Shown: positions 38,201 through 49,494 of the stretch, in pieces | How the letters are laid out: each line of letters begins with the position of its first letter | How positions within the stretch are numbered: the stretch's first letter is position 1 | From: Trichoplax adhaerens | Lineage: Eukaryota > Placozoa > Uniplacotomia > Trichoplacea > Trichoplacidae | Reading direction: 5' to 3' | Assembly (NCBI RefSeq): GCF_000150275.1 | Contig: NW_002060952.1 | Span: forward strand, 1,230,452 to 1,294,451 | Length of the DNA stretch: 64,000 bases | The notes under the pieces: generated by a model | What the model was told of the DNA's origin: nothing | What the model saw: the letters and a program-made list of their open reading frames with translations, nothing else | Database searches by the model: none | Translations under genes and position numbers: made by a program

Positions 38201-38570
38201 TTGGCACGAGCTGTACTCTACGTCCGTGACAGAAGAAGCAGTGTACAGTACGATGGACGTATTCATTAAACCTATCCACTTGTACTAGCGTGAAAGATAA
38301 TAGCTAAAACAAGTTGGTGACTTTGAATGGCATATCAAGTCATGTTTAGCTCACTATACAACCGTTATGAAATATACATTAAGAAATGGCATTGAATGAA
38401 ATGAATTACTTTTGCTGTAAACTGGATTTAGCGCGTGATCGCTTAACAAGTATACCATTAAGTCAGTCATGAATAAATGAGAAGCAAACCTTGTGAGTAT
38501 GTTCGTCAGCATAAACAGTCACAACCAGAAACAGTAATAAGAAATCAACAATATTAATCCACAATCTCAT
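32205..38570 (-). CDS. TM9SF3: TM9SF3-type nonaspanin, 18 exons, 582 aa
   Basis: Nine-pass endomembrane protein of the Golgi/endosome, implicated in cargo sorting. Coding exons in order: 38490-38570, 35873-36068, 35355-35459, 35176-35193, 34950-35035, 34798-34872, 34566-34643, 34340-34471, 34079-34114, 33866-33996, 33655-33749, 33445-33575, 33212-33351, 33043-33111, 32733-32879, 32553-32636, 32365-32441, 32205-32272. All junctions are GT-AG and phases agree throughout. Exon 1 encodes the signal peptide ([20 protein letters not shown]). The lumenal domain has [20 protein letters not shown] and [12 protein letters not shown], near-identical to animal TM9SF3. Later blocks include [50 protein letters not shown] and [12 protein letters not shown]. 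The protein ends VKID, giving the family's C-terminal KxD Golgi signal. Length is close to human TM9SF3 (589). Two micro-exons (18 and 36 bp) are needed. The 2.4-kb intron 1 holds an unexplained small frame, and a pentamer field begins about 170 bp upstream of the ATG. Confidence 0.95.
35644..35828. repeat. Near-identical 91-bp tandem duplication in TM9SF3 intron 2
   Basis: TTCTACGTAAACTCTATTAC at 35644 recurs at 35735 with a single difference in that stretch. The two copies stay almost identical through GGACATGATAAACAAGTAGG to about 35828. The low divergence implies recent origin. It lies between exons 2 and 3 and does not touch a splice site (the exon 2 donor begins at 35872). Confidence 0.9.
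36932..37093 (-). other. Unrecognised 53-codon frame inside TM9SF3 intron 1
   Basis: An ATG at 37093 opens [20 protein letters not shown] and continues with mixed, protein-like composition ([26 protein letters not shown]) to a TGA at 36932-36934. The same frame then stays open for about 32 more codons ([18 protein letters not shown]...). It differs from the low-complexity chance frames elsewhere in this window, but I recognise no family. It could be an alternative or cryptic exon, a processed relic with a nonsense change, or chance in a more GC-rich stretch. Same strand as the host gene. Confidence 0.25.
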
Positions 38571-41500
38571 TTCTTCAACGCAAGGTCTTGCAACGCCGGA
38601 ATCTCAGCACGATTACTCAACTGCTCCGATATGCTAAAGTGGTAAGCAAAAGCCAGAGATATTCAGCACCCACTCTTCAACACAAGCCTACGGTACTTTT
38701 TGCTTTTTGAGTAGGCAACAAAAAGCTTCCCTTGAAAACAACAAGATACAGTACAGTACTGTACATACAGTAAGCTGTACAGTGTACAGTACTGTACCGC
38801 GGCGTGTCACTGCTGGACACTGCAATGGGTGAAATTTTCCAGCACACCCCTATCCTGTACAGTACTGTACATTACAATACTGTACTGTACAGTACACGAG
38901 TCTACCTGGTTTGCAAGCAGCAGTCTACAGTGTACAGTACTGCAAGACGTAAAAGAAAAGAAAGAAAACAATCACACTGGACTGACTGCCATAAATTACA
39001 ACGTGTCCATGTTTTTACAGTACATTCAGCACATGGTACTGTACGGTACAACAGGTACAGTACAGTACAGTACAGTACACAGTACTGTGAGTAGGTAACA
39101 AAATACTGTACCGTACTGTACGCCTTTGCATACAGTCTACTGTACTGTACTGTACATTGGACATACTGTACACTGTACACTGTACTGTAAAACGCTCCCT
39201 TTCCTATGGGCTTTGGAACAGGCGTCAATGCAGCCACGACAGCATACTGGATCATTTTCCATTTTGGAGTATATATGCATTAAAATAGAGGTCAAGAAAG
39301 TCCCTAACTTGAGTACAAAACAACTGGCGATGACTTCGTGCCGAGAAGCCCTACTCATTTTATCGGCATCAAATTCGTCTGTAATTTGTAACGAACTCAA
39401 ATATTCACAGTTTTATCAATCGCTTATCGCTTTTACTCTACCATGGGCTGCGCACTAGATGCACCAAGAATAAAATAAATAAATAAATTCAATCAATTTA
39501 ATTTACCAACACATGACTCTACAATATACCAGTATACAGTACACATGGACGGTTTGTACATGAAATACTTCTTTACAGCGTACTGTACATCTTTCAAACA
39601 TGAAATCGGTAACTTTTGCTCCTGCAAATCAGGGGCCAAGGGCAGCCTAGTCAAAATCCATCATTAAGAGCTAATCTAGTATTGCAGTGCACGCCGGATG
39701 ATGTGCAGTACAGTACAGTGTACAGTACTGTTACCTCTACAGTACATTAGAGTACTGTACACTGTAACCAGTTGTACTGTACTGTACTGAAGGTAAGACT
39801 CAAAGACACATACTGTACTGTACCGTACAGTACATGTACTGTAGAGTACTGGACAGGTAAAAATAACTACTGTTCTGTACTGTACTGTACTGGACTGTAC
39901 AGTGTACAGTGCTAACCAGAGTTGAATGGTTTCTCGTAGCTTCCATTGCACATACTGTACTGTATGAGTCTCGTAACATGAGTCATCATTACTTTCATAT
40001 CACAATGCAATGTACTGTAGTGGAGCACAAAAGTACGCACTGTGTCAATGTGCATTGTGTAGAAAAAAAAACGACTGCATTGACCAGTCCTGTACAGTAT
40101 ACAGTGACGTTCAACGTTTACTGCAGTTGACTACTGAAGTGGAGTACTGTACCAAGCGTACAACCTCCCTTTTTCCCCACTGTCAAAGTACGGCAGTTGA
40201 CCGACTAGGATGGTGCGGTCCGTACTGGTACTAGTGCGTGATACGCATATAGCTTCGATGACTAGGCCATCGATCACTTACTTGTAACGTCCATCTTACC
40301 ATGAGGAAGTGTCTTGTTCGACTTGATTGAATTTTGGGCAAGCCTTGCTTCAATTGTAAGTAGAAGAGATTTGTGTACTATTTTATGACTTCTGCATATT
40401 ACAATTCCGATCGAGGTAGGATTATGAACTACTCTAGTCTATGATAATGATGGCGGCTACACCTTTTAATCCATTTTTCATAGCACGATTAATTCAATCC
40501 AACTTGTTCATCAGCGACTCTATTCTTTTACAAGCTATCGTACAGTAAATTACTTGAAATGGATACCCGTCCGCTGGTTTGTCAAATGTGCACATAGTTA
40601 TAGTGCGATAGTTTATCAAACGTTTGTAAAAAGTTCTCCCTGACCTTCAGTACACTAGCACGTGCTGTTTGAATCTGCAGCCAGTAAATGGATGATGGCC
40701 ATCAAGCAGCAGAATCTTACATATACTGTATATTAGAAGGGCCCCGTATAGTAAAATATTGCCACTATAACGGCACTACTGCATTGCTACAACGGCTACA
40801 TGGCTAGGTAAGAGCGTCTCGTTTGATCACACTTACTTGCACCGTTTCAACACATCATGACAGCAATGCCATGGAATTAGTTGCAGTACTGTACGAAGGA
40901 TTTGCGATCAACTTGTGGATAGCCTGTATCCATCATAGCTTCAACTTCAAGCGAGACTGCATAAGTTACAGCTACTGTATTGTCACGGCGTTCACCAACT
41001 TGTTACTTCTAGATTTTACACTTAACTACGTAAATTGGAGAATCTTCCCCTGTAATGGAGATAACGCCTGTTGTAAATGGCTTACTGTACACACTTTGTG
41101 TGTACTGTAGGTGGTATGCAGGTATTTCAAGTGTTTTATTTTATTCCTCAAATCCCTATCTGCTATACTATAATTGATGCACATGCATCTGACGGATTCG
41201 TTTCCTCCAATCAGATTTTTTTTAGTTTCTATTGCATGTCCCTAGAAATACCACTTACAGCATGACAGCTTTCAATCTTTCTTGCTAGATGATGATCACG
41301 TAGCAATAATTGAATGCATTTATCCAACTCGATATGTGCACTCTATCATAGTAGATAATCTACAAGTTCACCAGTACAATCACTGGTGCGGTACGATAGC
41401 CAAGCAGGAGTACACCTTCTAGAAACTTGGATCAACCATGATTCATGAGTACTGCATTGAACGCTTTCAGCTGAAATTGACTTGTTGGGCTGCGACGTAG

Positions 41501-43876
41501 GCCATTGATGAATAATTCAATCACTACCACTTGCCGCGGTACTGTAATTTGTAAGACATTACTATACACTACATAGATGCTAATGATGAATGCTGGGAAC
41601 CCCCTGGCTGACATCATCCACTAAAACTGCTCGCCTTCCTATTCTATACCTGTAGTAGACATTGTGAATGGATATTACCGTATTATGATGCGAGTATAAT
41701 GATGCCCTGGCACATAAGTGATTTAACCAGCTTAGCCCAAGCATTGAGAATTACAACACGAATCAAGTTTCTACATTTCTACTCAATACGTGATTTGAGA
41801 CGCACACTTGCTAAGCTCGTTATCCCTGCGCTGCTAAAGGTCACTAAATCGCTGTCTCCAGTGGCTCATTGAACTTGGTCTTGATTGCGCAGTCAACGCA
41901 CATTGCTGCTGTTGCTGTATAGTATACTATATGCTGTAGAAGTAGAAGCTAGCCTTTTTTTATTCAATGACTGTTCAAATTTGTATGCCATTCCAACAAC
42001 GATCTTAGCAACATGATTGACTGTAAAATGCAGACCGATAAAGTTCTATCTCAAACGACTGTAGTCACGAGTTCCAATACACTACTAAATCGTCTTGGAT
42101 AGTGTAGCCCTTGACGACGATGTCCGCCATACTTGCCCGCGAACTCCTCTACGACAGACCACTACTGGACGCGTATTGGCTACGGTACCAAGCATATCGG
42201 CGATAGATACTATCTGACAAGTCCCTGACGGTAGAGTACAGTACAGTACTGTAGTAGCGTCAATTGCATCAGACAGACGTAGAGATGGAAGTGTTGGTAT
42301 GGTCAGTCGGACAAAGTGTCAAGTGCTGTAGTGATACTGGACCGCGAACCGGACTGGTGCCAGATTATGAAAGTAAAATCTGCGCAGGTCGTCTGGTACA
42401 GCTCGTGCATTGTTGTGACGGTAAAGTGCACTGACCACAGTCATGAGATACTAGTTCTGTATAAAGCGCAGGTCAGCAAGGAAGCACCACACCTTTCTCC
42501 ATAGTTGTATTTCTGTTCGGCTGTGCATGGGGCAGAAACTTTTCTACCTCGCATTCTAGTTGGAACAGTTTTATTTTGATCGTGAAAAATCTCCGTGTTG
42601 CTTCACAGGGGTTTTACTATAGTTAGTCCAACTTGTGCTGTAATGGAAATCTTCGGTGATAGATAATCATAGAAAGTAAAAGGTACAAGGATGCTGTCGT
42701 AACGCTAAGTAGAAGGAGCGAGGGATCGACAGGATCGTCTTGTGGAGACGCCTACTGGATATGTAATGGCATGCTCAGATGATTGATTATCAATGTGTTC
42801 GACAAGATTGGACATGGAGTTCATGATAGTTGACTAACGGTGATAATCATCCAATAGATAGAAGTACTTTTAATATAGTCAATGGTGTGTTAGTTGATGA
42901 ACGATATTTCGATTTTTGTTCAGTTGTCTCGCATACGACAGCAATAGAATTACAGCATTGAAGTAATACTGTATATTGTAGTAGCTGATTGTAATGAGCT
43001 GGACTCAGTCCTTCGTCAAGAATGAATAAGAATAGACCTTGGAATGATCACCAAAGCAACAGTAATAGTGAAAAGAGAGAGACGGATTTTTCTCTGAACC
43101 TCTCAATAAACACTTTGTCTAGGTGCTGAGCTAGGAACCAAGTTCTACAATTCAGTTATTTGCTATAGAAACGATCCACGACCATGGATGGATAAATTGT
43201 TACTTCCAATATTTCATAGTATACAAGTCTATCGTTCAACTACTGATTCAGTGCTGTGCAAAATATTATTGTTTATTGTTTCGAATACTGTGGATTGCAC
43301 AACATTCCTCACGAGTAGTATGAGCGCTACTGATCAGAGTTGGTAAACAACTGTTCAATTGATATTGTCGACCTTGGATACAGCAGCATACGCATTCATT
43401 TTGCTCTTGTTGAAATAAGACAACGGGATTATGATTCCATGATACTAGTCTTGAACTGTTATTACAGTTATGATAGTTGCAAACTTTCAAAAAGAGTGAT
43501 ATCTTACTAATCGTAGCTTAACCCTATGCTAGAACATGAATTATCTCAAGTAGTCGAGTAAAATAGTGTACAATACTACATCTTATTTTCTCTGTCCCAA
43601 TTCGTAAATTAGTGTTCGTTAAAATTATGTAAACTAGATGATGTACACTCGTTTTTATCAACACATAACATACACATAGGCCTAAATGGTAAGAAATTAA
43701 TAAACTATCCATCAAAAACAATTTCCAATGTAGTATAGTCTTTAAGTAGATGCCTAAAGTAAAAAGGATAAATTGGATGACTGATCTATGCTATATTACT
43801 AGAAGTATATGTGGAACCCATTATTCATAATTTCAATCTTCAAATATAATTCCTTTTCCAGGTACAGAACTCAATC
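38571..43876. promoter_or_regulatory. Head-to-head spacer between TM9SF3 and G3BP
   Basis: 5.3 kb separates the two divergent start codons. It is visibly richer in G+C and CpG than the flanks, contains the pentamer field (38745-40153) and no coding exon I can assign. Both 5' UTRs and promoters must lie here. A good splice acceptor (CTTTTCCAG, ending at 43860) sits 16 bases before the G3BP ATG, suggesting an upstream untranslated exon. Open frames at 38804-39951 are products of the pentamer repeat, which has no stop codon in any frame. Confidence 0.55.
38745..40153. repeat. Field of TACAG/CTGTA pentamers in alternating orientation
   Basis: Runs of TACAG (for example CAGTACAGTACAGTACAGTA near 39060) alternate with runs of its complement CTGTA, forming many perfect palindromes such as GTACTGTACAGTAC. 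Dense blocks lie at 38745-39190 and 39530-40153, with single-copy DNA between. Smaller outliers occur at 30120-30680, 42237-42255 and 57151-57166. The pentamer is free of stop codons in all six frames, which explains the long overlapping frames here whose translations repeat Y-S-T-V-Q and L-Y-C-T-V. It begins about 170 bp upstream of the TM9SF3 start codon. Confidence 0.9.
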
Positions 43877-46696
43877 ATGGCTAGTGAAAATGACTCAGTA
43901 GATATCGACTCACTGGATAGCAAAGTAATTGGTACGGAATTTGTCCGCCGCTACTACACCATGCTACATGAGAATCCGAAAGAATTGTCCAAGTATGTGA
44001 CTTCTATTTCCGTAGCATCTTTTTTACGACAGAGTATTGAAAGATGATACATTTCCGACAATCTGATTTGTAGAATTAGGTTGTAAAGGACTCTCTCTGG
44101 GTCCAAATGATAGAATCGAATATTAAATAAATTATTACTGTCATAGGATACAATTGGTTATGGCCAATCGGCCATCATTGTAGACCATGTTCTATAAATT
44201 CTGTATTGTATCAGAATGTAAGTTATGATTTCCTTGTAGATTTTATGGTAAAGAATCAGTCTTTCTTCATGCTGATGATAAAGATGGATCCAGTGATAAT
44301 GCCGTTATTGGTCAAGAGGTAAATTAAAATAAATTACCTTTGATATATTTTTGAAAATTACGATCTAAAATAAAGGCGTAATTAAACAGAGCAACTTGCT
44401 TGTAAACTTTTTTTAGGCTAACATTATCCAGAAATTGTCTTGATTAAGCTATTATTAAATATTTAACTATTATATATTGTAGAGCATCGTCAAGAAGATA
44501 GAATCTCTTGAATTGAGTGATTGTTTTGCTAAAATCAAGCAGGTTGACTGCCAGTCGACAGTTGCTGATTGCATTTTGATCCAGGTAATGGGATTGTCAT
44601 TGATGCTAATAACTATGTAACGAACAGTATTTTGGGCACTTCAAAACTGAAATTGAAAGTTCAAATTTAATAATTAATCTTTTATTTCATCACAATAACA
44701 TAATGAATTGTTACCTATGTACGAAAAAGTATATATAGTGGTAAACTTAATATCTGGATGCTGATGGTGCAATGCTTGACGGAAACAATAATTCTTTTTC
44801 AGTAACTTATGAATTACGTTAAATTTACTATAATTTCAGGTTTCTGGAACCTTTACTCATACGAACAAGCCATGGCGCCCATTCGTACAAAGTATATTGT
44901 TGGAGCGAGAGGTAAACTACTACATTTAGTCCTTTATTCTATATATAGCGTCAAATTAGTTGTTTTAATTTCTTGATTACTTTACGCTATTTAACTGTAT
45001 ACTTCAAATGTTCTTAATATGTATTTGTTGTACGTAAATTAGTCACCAAACCTGTACTATGCCCGAAACGATATTTTTCGCTATCAGCCACCAAACGAAC
45101 CAGAAGGTGGAGATGACACGATCGACCTTGAGGATGGTAAATAGGCGTTCATGTAGCATAATTTCGTAGCTAAATTGAATGAAATTACATCAGTGATACA
45201 AAGTCACTTAAATTGTATTTAGCTGAAGAGCAGGAAGAAGCTGAAAGTGTTAAAGATACTTCCGAAAATGTTCCTACTGAACCAGCAAGTGATCAAACGA
45301 ACGATGATGAAGCAAGCACTAGGTTAACATTAATGCCGCAATTAAACTAACAGAAATTTATTTATTGTACTTTTTATGATATTCATTAATTGACTATATT
45401 CCAGTAATGAAGATCAACTGCAAAATTCAGAAAAGCCTTCCCCTGCTGCTAAAAGAGTAAGCTACTTTTTTAACAATTCTTACACTTAGAGAATTAATTT
45501 TATTAAAATTTCTTCTTAATTGTGACAAAGAATGCAGCTGATGAGCAAAAATCGGAATCCCTTTCAAATCAGCAGGATAGCTCCAATCAAGTCTCTGATG
45601 TTCAAGAACAGGATGACTCAAAGGCCGACGGAAATAATGAATCGGCGAAAAAGGATGCTGGTAAGATACCTATCTTTCATTTTCTACTTTTTCGTATTAC
45701 GATCTGGCTGAATTATCAATATCTTGCTTATATTGTTATTAAAGGTGTTCGTACGTGGGCAGCCTTGGCCGGTAAATCGCCTGATGTTCCTATCAATACA
45801 GAAGCTGCACCGAAAAAAGTGATTCGCGTAAGTTGTATTATCGAATCAATAATGCAAAATATATACACAAATGTTTGATTAAAGAGATATTGTAACGAAT
45901 TGGTGAATTCTGTTACCTGCGTGCATTAATTTACCTTACTGTTTGATAAAACAGAAACCGGTTGAAAACTCAGGAAAAAGCTCGCGTTCCAATCAGCATC
46001 ATAAAGAGGACGGCCAATCGCAACGTTCCAACAATTTCCGAAATTCATCGCAACGCGATGGGCAGCAAACCGATTATCAAATCTTTATCGGAGGATTAAC
46101 TCCCGAGATCAGTGAGAAAGAATTGCGAAATGAATTTTCAGGTATAAGATATGAATTCTTTCTGACGGAGTATAATGATTTCGATAATAACAGCGTATCT
46201 TTTAAAATAGTATTTGGCGAGGTCAAGCACATCAAAACTAATACATCAAAGGTTAGGAAATTAGGATTAACAATCGGATTGCATTTGAAGAAAAATGATT
46301 ATTTCTGAATAATTAAAGTAATTTTGCGTTAACAGGGCTTCGGATTTGTTAGTTTTGAGAACGAAGAAAGCGTTAAGAGGGCTCTAACTACTGAGCTGGT
46401 ACGCGAATTCTAAATTAGTTGTCTTTATAAAGCAAATATTATTTAATCTCTTATTTAATCTCTGTAAGTCATGTTTGATGAATGGCATGCTTTTGTACTG
46501 CATCCAATATCTATAGAAAATTTTTGTCGGTAAAACGCAAATAAATATTGAAGAGAAAAAGAGCTCAAACGTTCGCCATGACAATCGCAGAGGCAGAGAT
46601 GGAGGACGTCATTCTGGATTTCATAATAGGCAGAACAGATCCGGCGGCTATCGTAGCGGCGAAAGAGGCAGCGGAAGACGTCAGGACAGAAACTAA
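43877..46696 (+). CDS. G3BP: G3BP/Rasputin stress-granule RNA-binding protein, 13 exons, 432 aa
   Basis: Cytoplasmic scaffold that nucleates stress granules and binds RNA and partner proteins. Exons: 43877-43992, 44240-44318, 44483-44584, 44840-44911, 45043-45136, 45223-45322, 45405-45456, 45531-45660, 45745-45827, 45955-46141, 46211-46251, 46336-46398, 46517-46696; all GT-AG with agreeing phases. The NTF2-like domain (about 15-145) has GTEFVRRYYTMLHENP, KFYGKESVFLH and FVQSILLERE...LYYARNDIFRYQ. Phe22 and Phe40 match the two aromatic residues that bind FGDF-type peptides in human G3BP1. An acidic, low-complexity linker follows, then the conserved RTWAALAGKS. The RRM has RNP2 IFIGGL at 319-324 and RNP1 GFGFVSFE at 353-360. 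The C terminus (about 390-432) is an Arg/Gly-rich RGG-like tail. Human G3BP1 is 466 residues, so length and domain order are normal. Introns are short (52-255 bases, several under 90). Confidence 0.95.
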
Positions 46697-49494
46697 GAAG
46701 CTGTTCTTGTTATCCTTGAGCTACTGATACCGTAGGCGCTAATGATGTGATTTTTTAGTCTATTAGTTAGTAGATTACTGATGCTGATAACATTACGGAA
46801 CGAATGTAGTTTAATATGTGGTTTTATAACTTACTGTAATATTGTTGATATCGCTTTAGCTTTACTGTTTACAACTGTACTGTAAACCGTAAAAAACTGC
46901 TTGACGTAGAACATTAGCACAATTCACTGGTAGCTCTCATCTCTTTAACTTCAACTACATTCTCTACGCAATATTTTTTAGATAAGTTTTTTGCCCGTAA
47001 AAAGTTATTGTAATTTTGATAGCATCCATTTATTTGTGTCTAGTATTATTGTGTTATGATAGCGAAACAGCCCACATTTATATAGTAATACTTTTACGCT
47101 AGAATTGCATGCAGGTCTGATGTTCTTTATTGCATACCAAATATTTAGCGTATCCGTCTCGCTTAATAGGAACTAACTACTTTGTACTTTGTAATACTAC
47201 TATTTGTAATGAACGATACTGTAATTTGTTATCATTTACATGTAAGTGAATTGGAAACAAATTCTATTCTTGTGGCCACAACCATGTAAATTAGAGATGT
47301 TTTCTTTACTTCTTTTTTGTACGAAGCTATGTATCGGATAGGAAGATGGATGATGTCGAAACAATGTATTCATGGTTAACCAATTAATATTAAGAATGGA
47401 GTGGCGATTAAAAATAACGTACTGTATGATAAAGGTGCCAACCATGATAACCAACTACCGTTAGTTAAAAAGGGAATAGAACGCTTTGCGTTGTTTAATT
47501 CAATTGTTGTTGTATGGTGGAAATGTCAATGCCATTATTAAACAAATTAAAGAATACGGTTCAAGAAATGCGTGTTGGCATATCTATTGTTTCGTTGACT
47601 ACTTTGCAGATCAAGATGTATCATTTAAATTTATTACTGCATAACATTGTACCGCGTTATCCAAACTTGTGCAGCTAAGATAGTAACAAAATGAATATTA
47701 CAATAAACAACCGAGTACTCTTTTTATGAATTCTCTTGTCTCTTGTTACCCCTTTTTGTATACTGTATTATTATGCCACATCAAGCAGCGATCATGATTA
47801 TTGCTAAAAGTTCCCAAAAATATACTCGCAGGTCAATTATCTGTAATAAGCCAATGAATTCATGGTCACGATAACAACAGTGCCGTACTAGCCGTCGCTA
47901 AGTTAATGTCTATGTGATTCCTATGGATTGTTTTTAATTACATTATTGTCAATCTTGCTAGAACTAGTTATCTAATCGCATGGTAAGTGGTAAGGCGGTA
48001 GTAGAACTTGAGGTGTATTTCCATCTTCCCCGAGATAGTAACTCTTGATGATTACTTAGTCGTATGATATGTACGTTATTGGACTGACGTTAATTCATCT
48101 TCTGAGTCAATAGTCACAGAAGATTGATACGGTAGTACTTTTATTACAAGTACAGCAGTGATATTGCTTTTAAGGAATATTTTATATAAAGTATATGTAG
48201 CATAACTAGAAAGATAAAAATTTTAGTTATTCAGGTATTGGTATCGTTATCCTTTACTTTAAAAATATCATGCGAGAAATGACAATCGGTAGCATGGACT
48301 TAAGAAAATATTAATCATTTCAATAAGCATAGAAATGACAGTAAATCAAAAATTTGGTGATTTTGCAATAGTTATTTATTTCCATAGGCTATTACATTAT
48401 TTATCCCTGTTAAAAATTGCAAACATCAGCACACACTAAAGATAATTTTCAGATTATAGTTGTCGGATAAGTACAAAACTGTGATATAATAACAATTAAA
48501 CGTCAAGCCGCTATCCATGATAATGGCCCATGAGCTAAAACCTCTTGACATGAAACATTGGTTTAGAATTTTAAATGCAGAAATCAATGCACAAATTAAT
48601 ATAACTTATTATCAAGTTAAATTACTAGCGCATACACAAATAGAATTAATAAATATAGGCAATCATCGAATCTACAATAATTCTCTCTCTATTTAAAAAG
48701 CCAGCTTAGAGGGTAGAGGGATCAAAACGAGCATAATACCGTACATTGTACAAGTGTACACACATACCAATAGGCAATCATCGAATCTACAGCAATTCTC
48801 TCTATTTAAAAAGCCAACTTAGAGGGCGAAGGGATCAAAACGAGCACAATACTGTACAAAAGTGCATACCAATAGGAAATCATCGAATCTACAATTCTCT
48901 CTTTTTAAAAAGCCAACTTAAAGGGTGAAGGGATAAAAAAAAACATAATACTGTACAAGTGTACATACCAATAATTACAGTGCTAATCTTAACTTGAGAG
49001 TGCTTTAGATCTTTAAGTTAATTATAATCGAAGCCGCTACATTTATCAATAATCCTTATATTATAATAGTGAAAGTTTAGATCATGATTGATTATTATCA
49101 CTGATGCCGAGCGATAGATGCCCAGATAATAATATCATCGTTTACTTCCATCACTAATATCAAATACTTTTAGATCGTCATGATCAAGTCATCATCATAA
49201 ACAGCAAATGGTATTGTGTTAACCTAATCGAAATTAATCCTAATATAGGCAATAATGACAGCAATTAATAAAGCACTGTCAATTTTGATAAAATTAGTAC
49301 ACTTGGTAATAACGCTAACATTAACACCATCATATGCACATAAGGAAGCATATATATAATTAATAGGCATACAGGATACAAGATTATTTGGTATTAGTGT
49401 CCGTGCTCAGATATAAATCTATCAACTCGAAATTTAGATCTCTATTTATATAAAAAATGCTAAAATAGACGTGGGTTTAATATCAAATCAGATT
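46697..49494. other. Spacer between G3BP and SLC6 gene 3' ends
   Basis: Convergent 3' ends face this spacer. No gene recognised. AATAAA at 47698-47703 is a candidate distal polyadenylation signal for G3BP but lies a kilobase past the stop, so this is weak. The minisatellite at 48655-48970 is listed separately. Confidence 0.4.
48655..48970. repeat. Three-copy minisatellite, about 99-115 bp per unit
   Basis: Units start at 48655, 48770 and 48872, each with ATAGGCAATCATCGAATCTA (third copy ATAGGAAATC...), an ATTCTCTCT tract, AAAAAGCCAACTTAGAGGG, GGGATCAAAACGAGCA and an ACTGTACAAGTGTACAT end. The last segment again carries the CTGTAC motif seen in the pentamer fields. The copies diverge by a few substitutions and short indels. 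Confidence 0.9.

Noticed and set aside
38804-39951. Several long overlapping open frames on both strands
   Set aside because: They are produced by the TACAG/CTGTA pentamer, which lacks stop codons in every frame; the translations are repetitive Y-S-T-V-Q and L-Y-C-T-V.
42040-42140. - strand frame starting MADIVVKGYTIQDDL
   Set aside because: It stops within about 22 codons, and no following exon or family could be identified.
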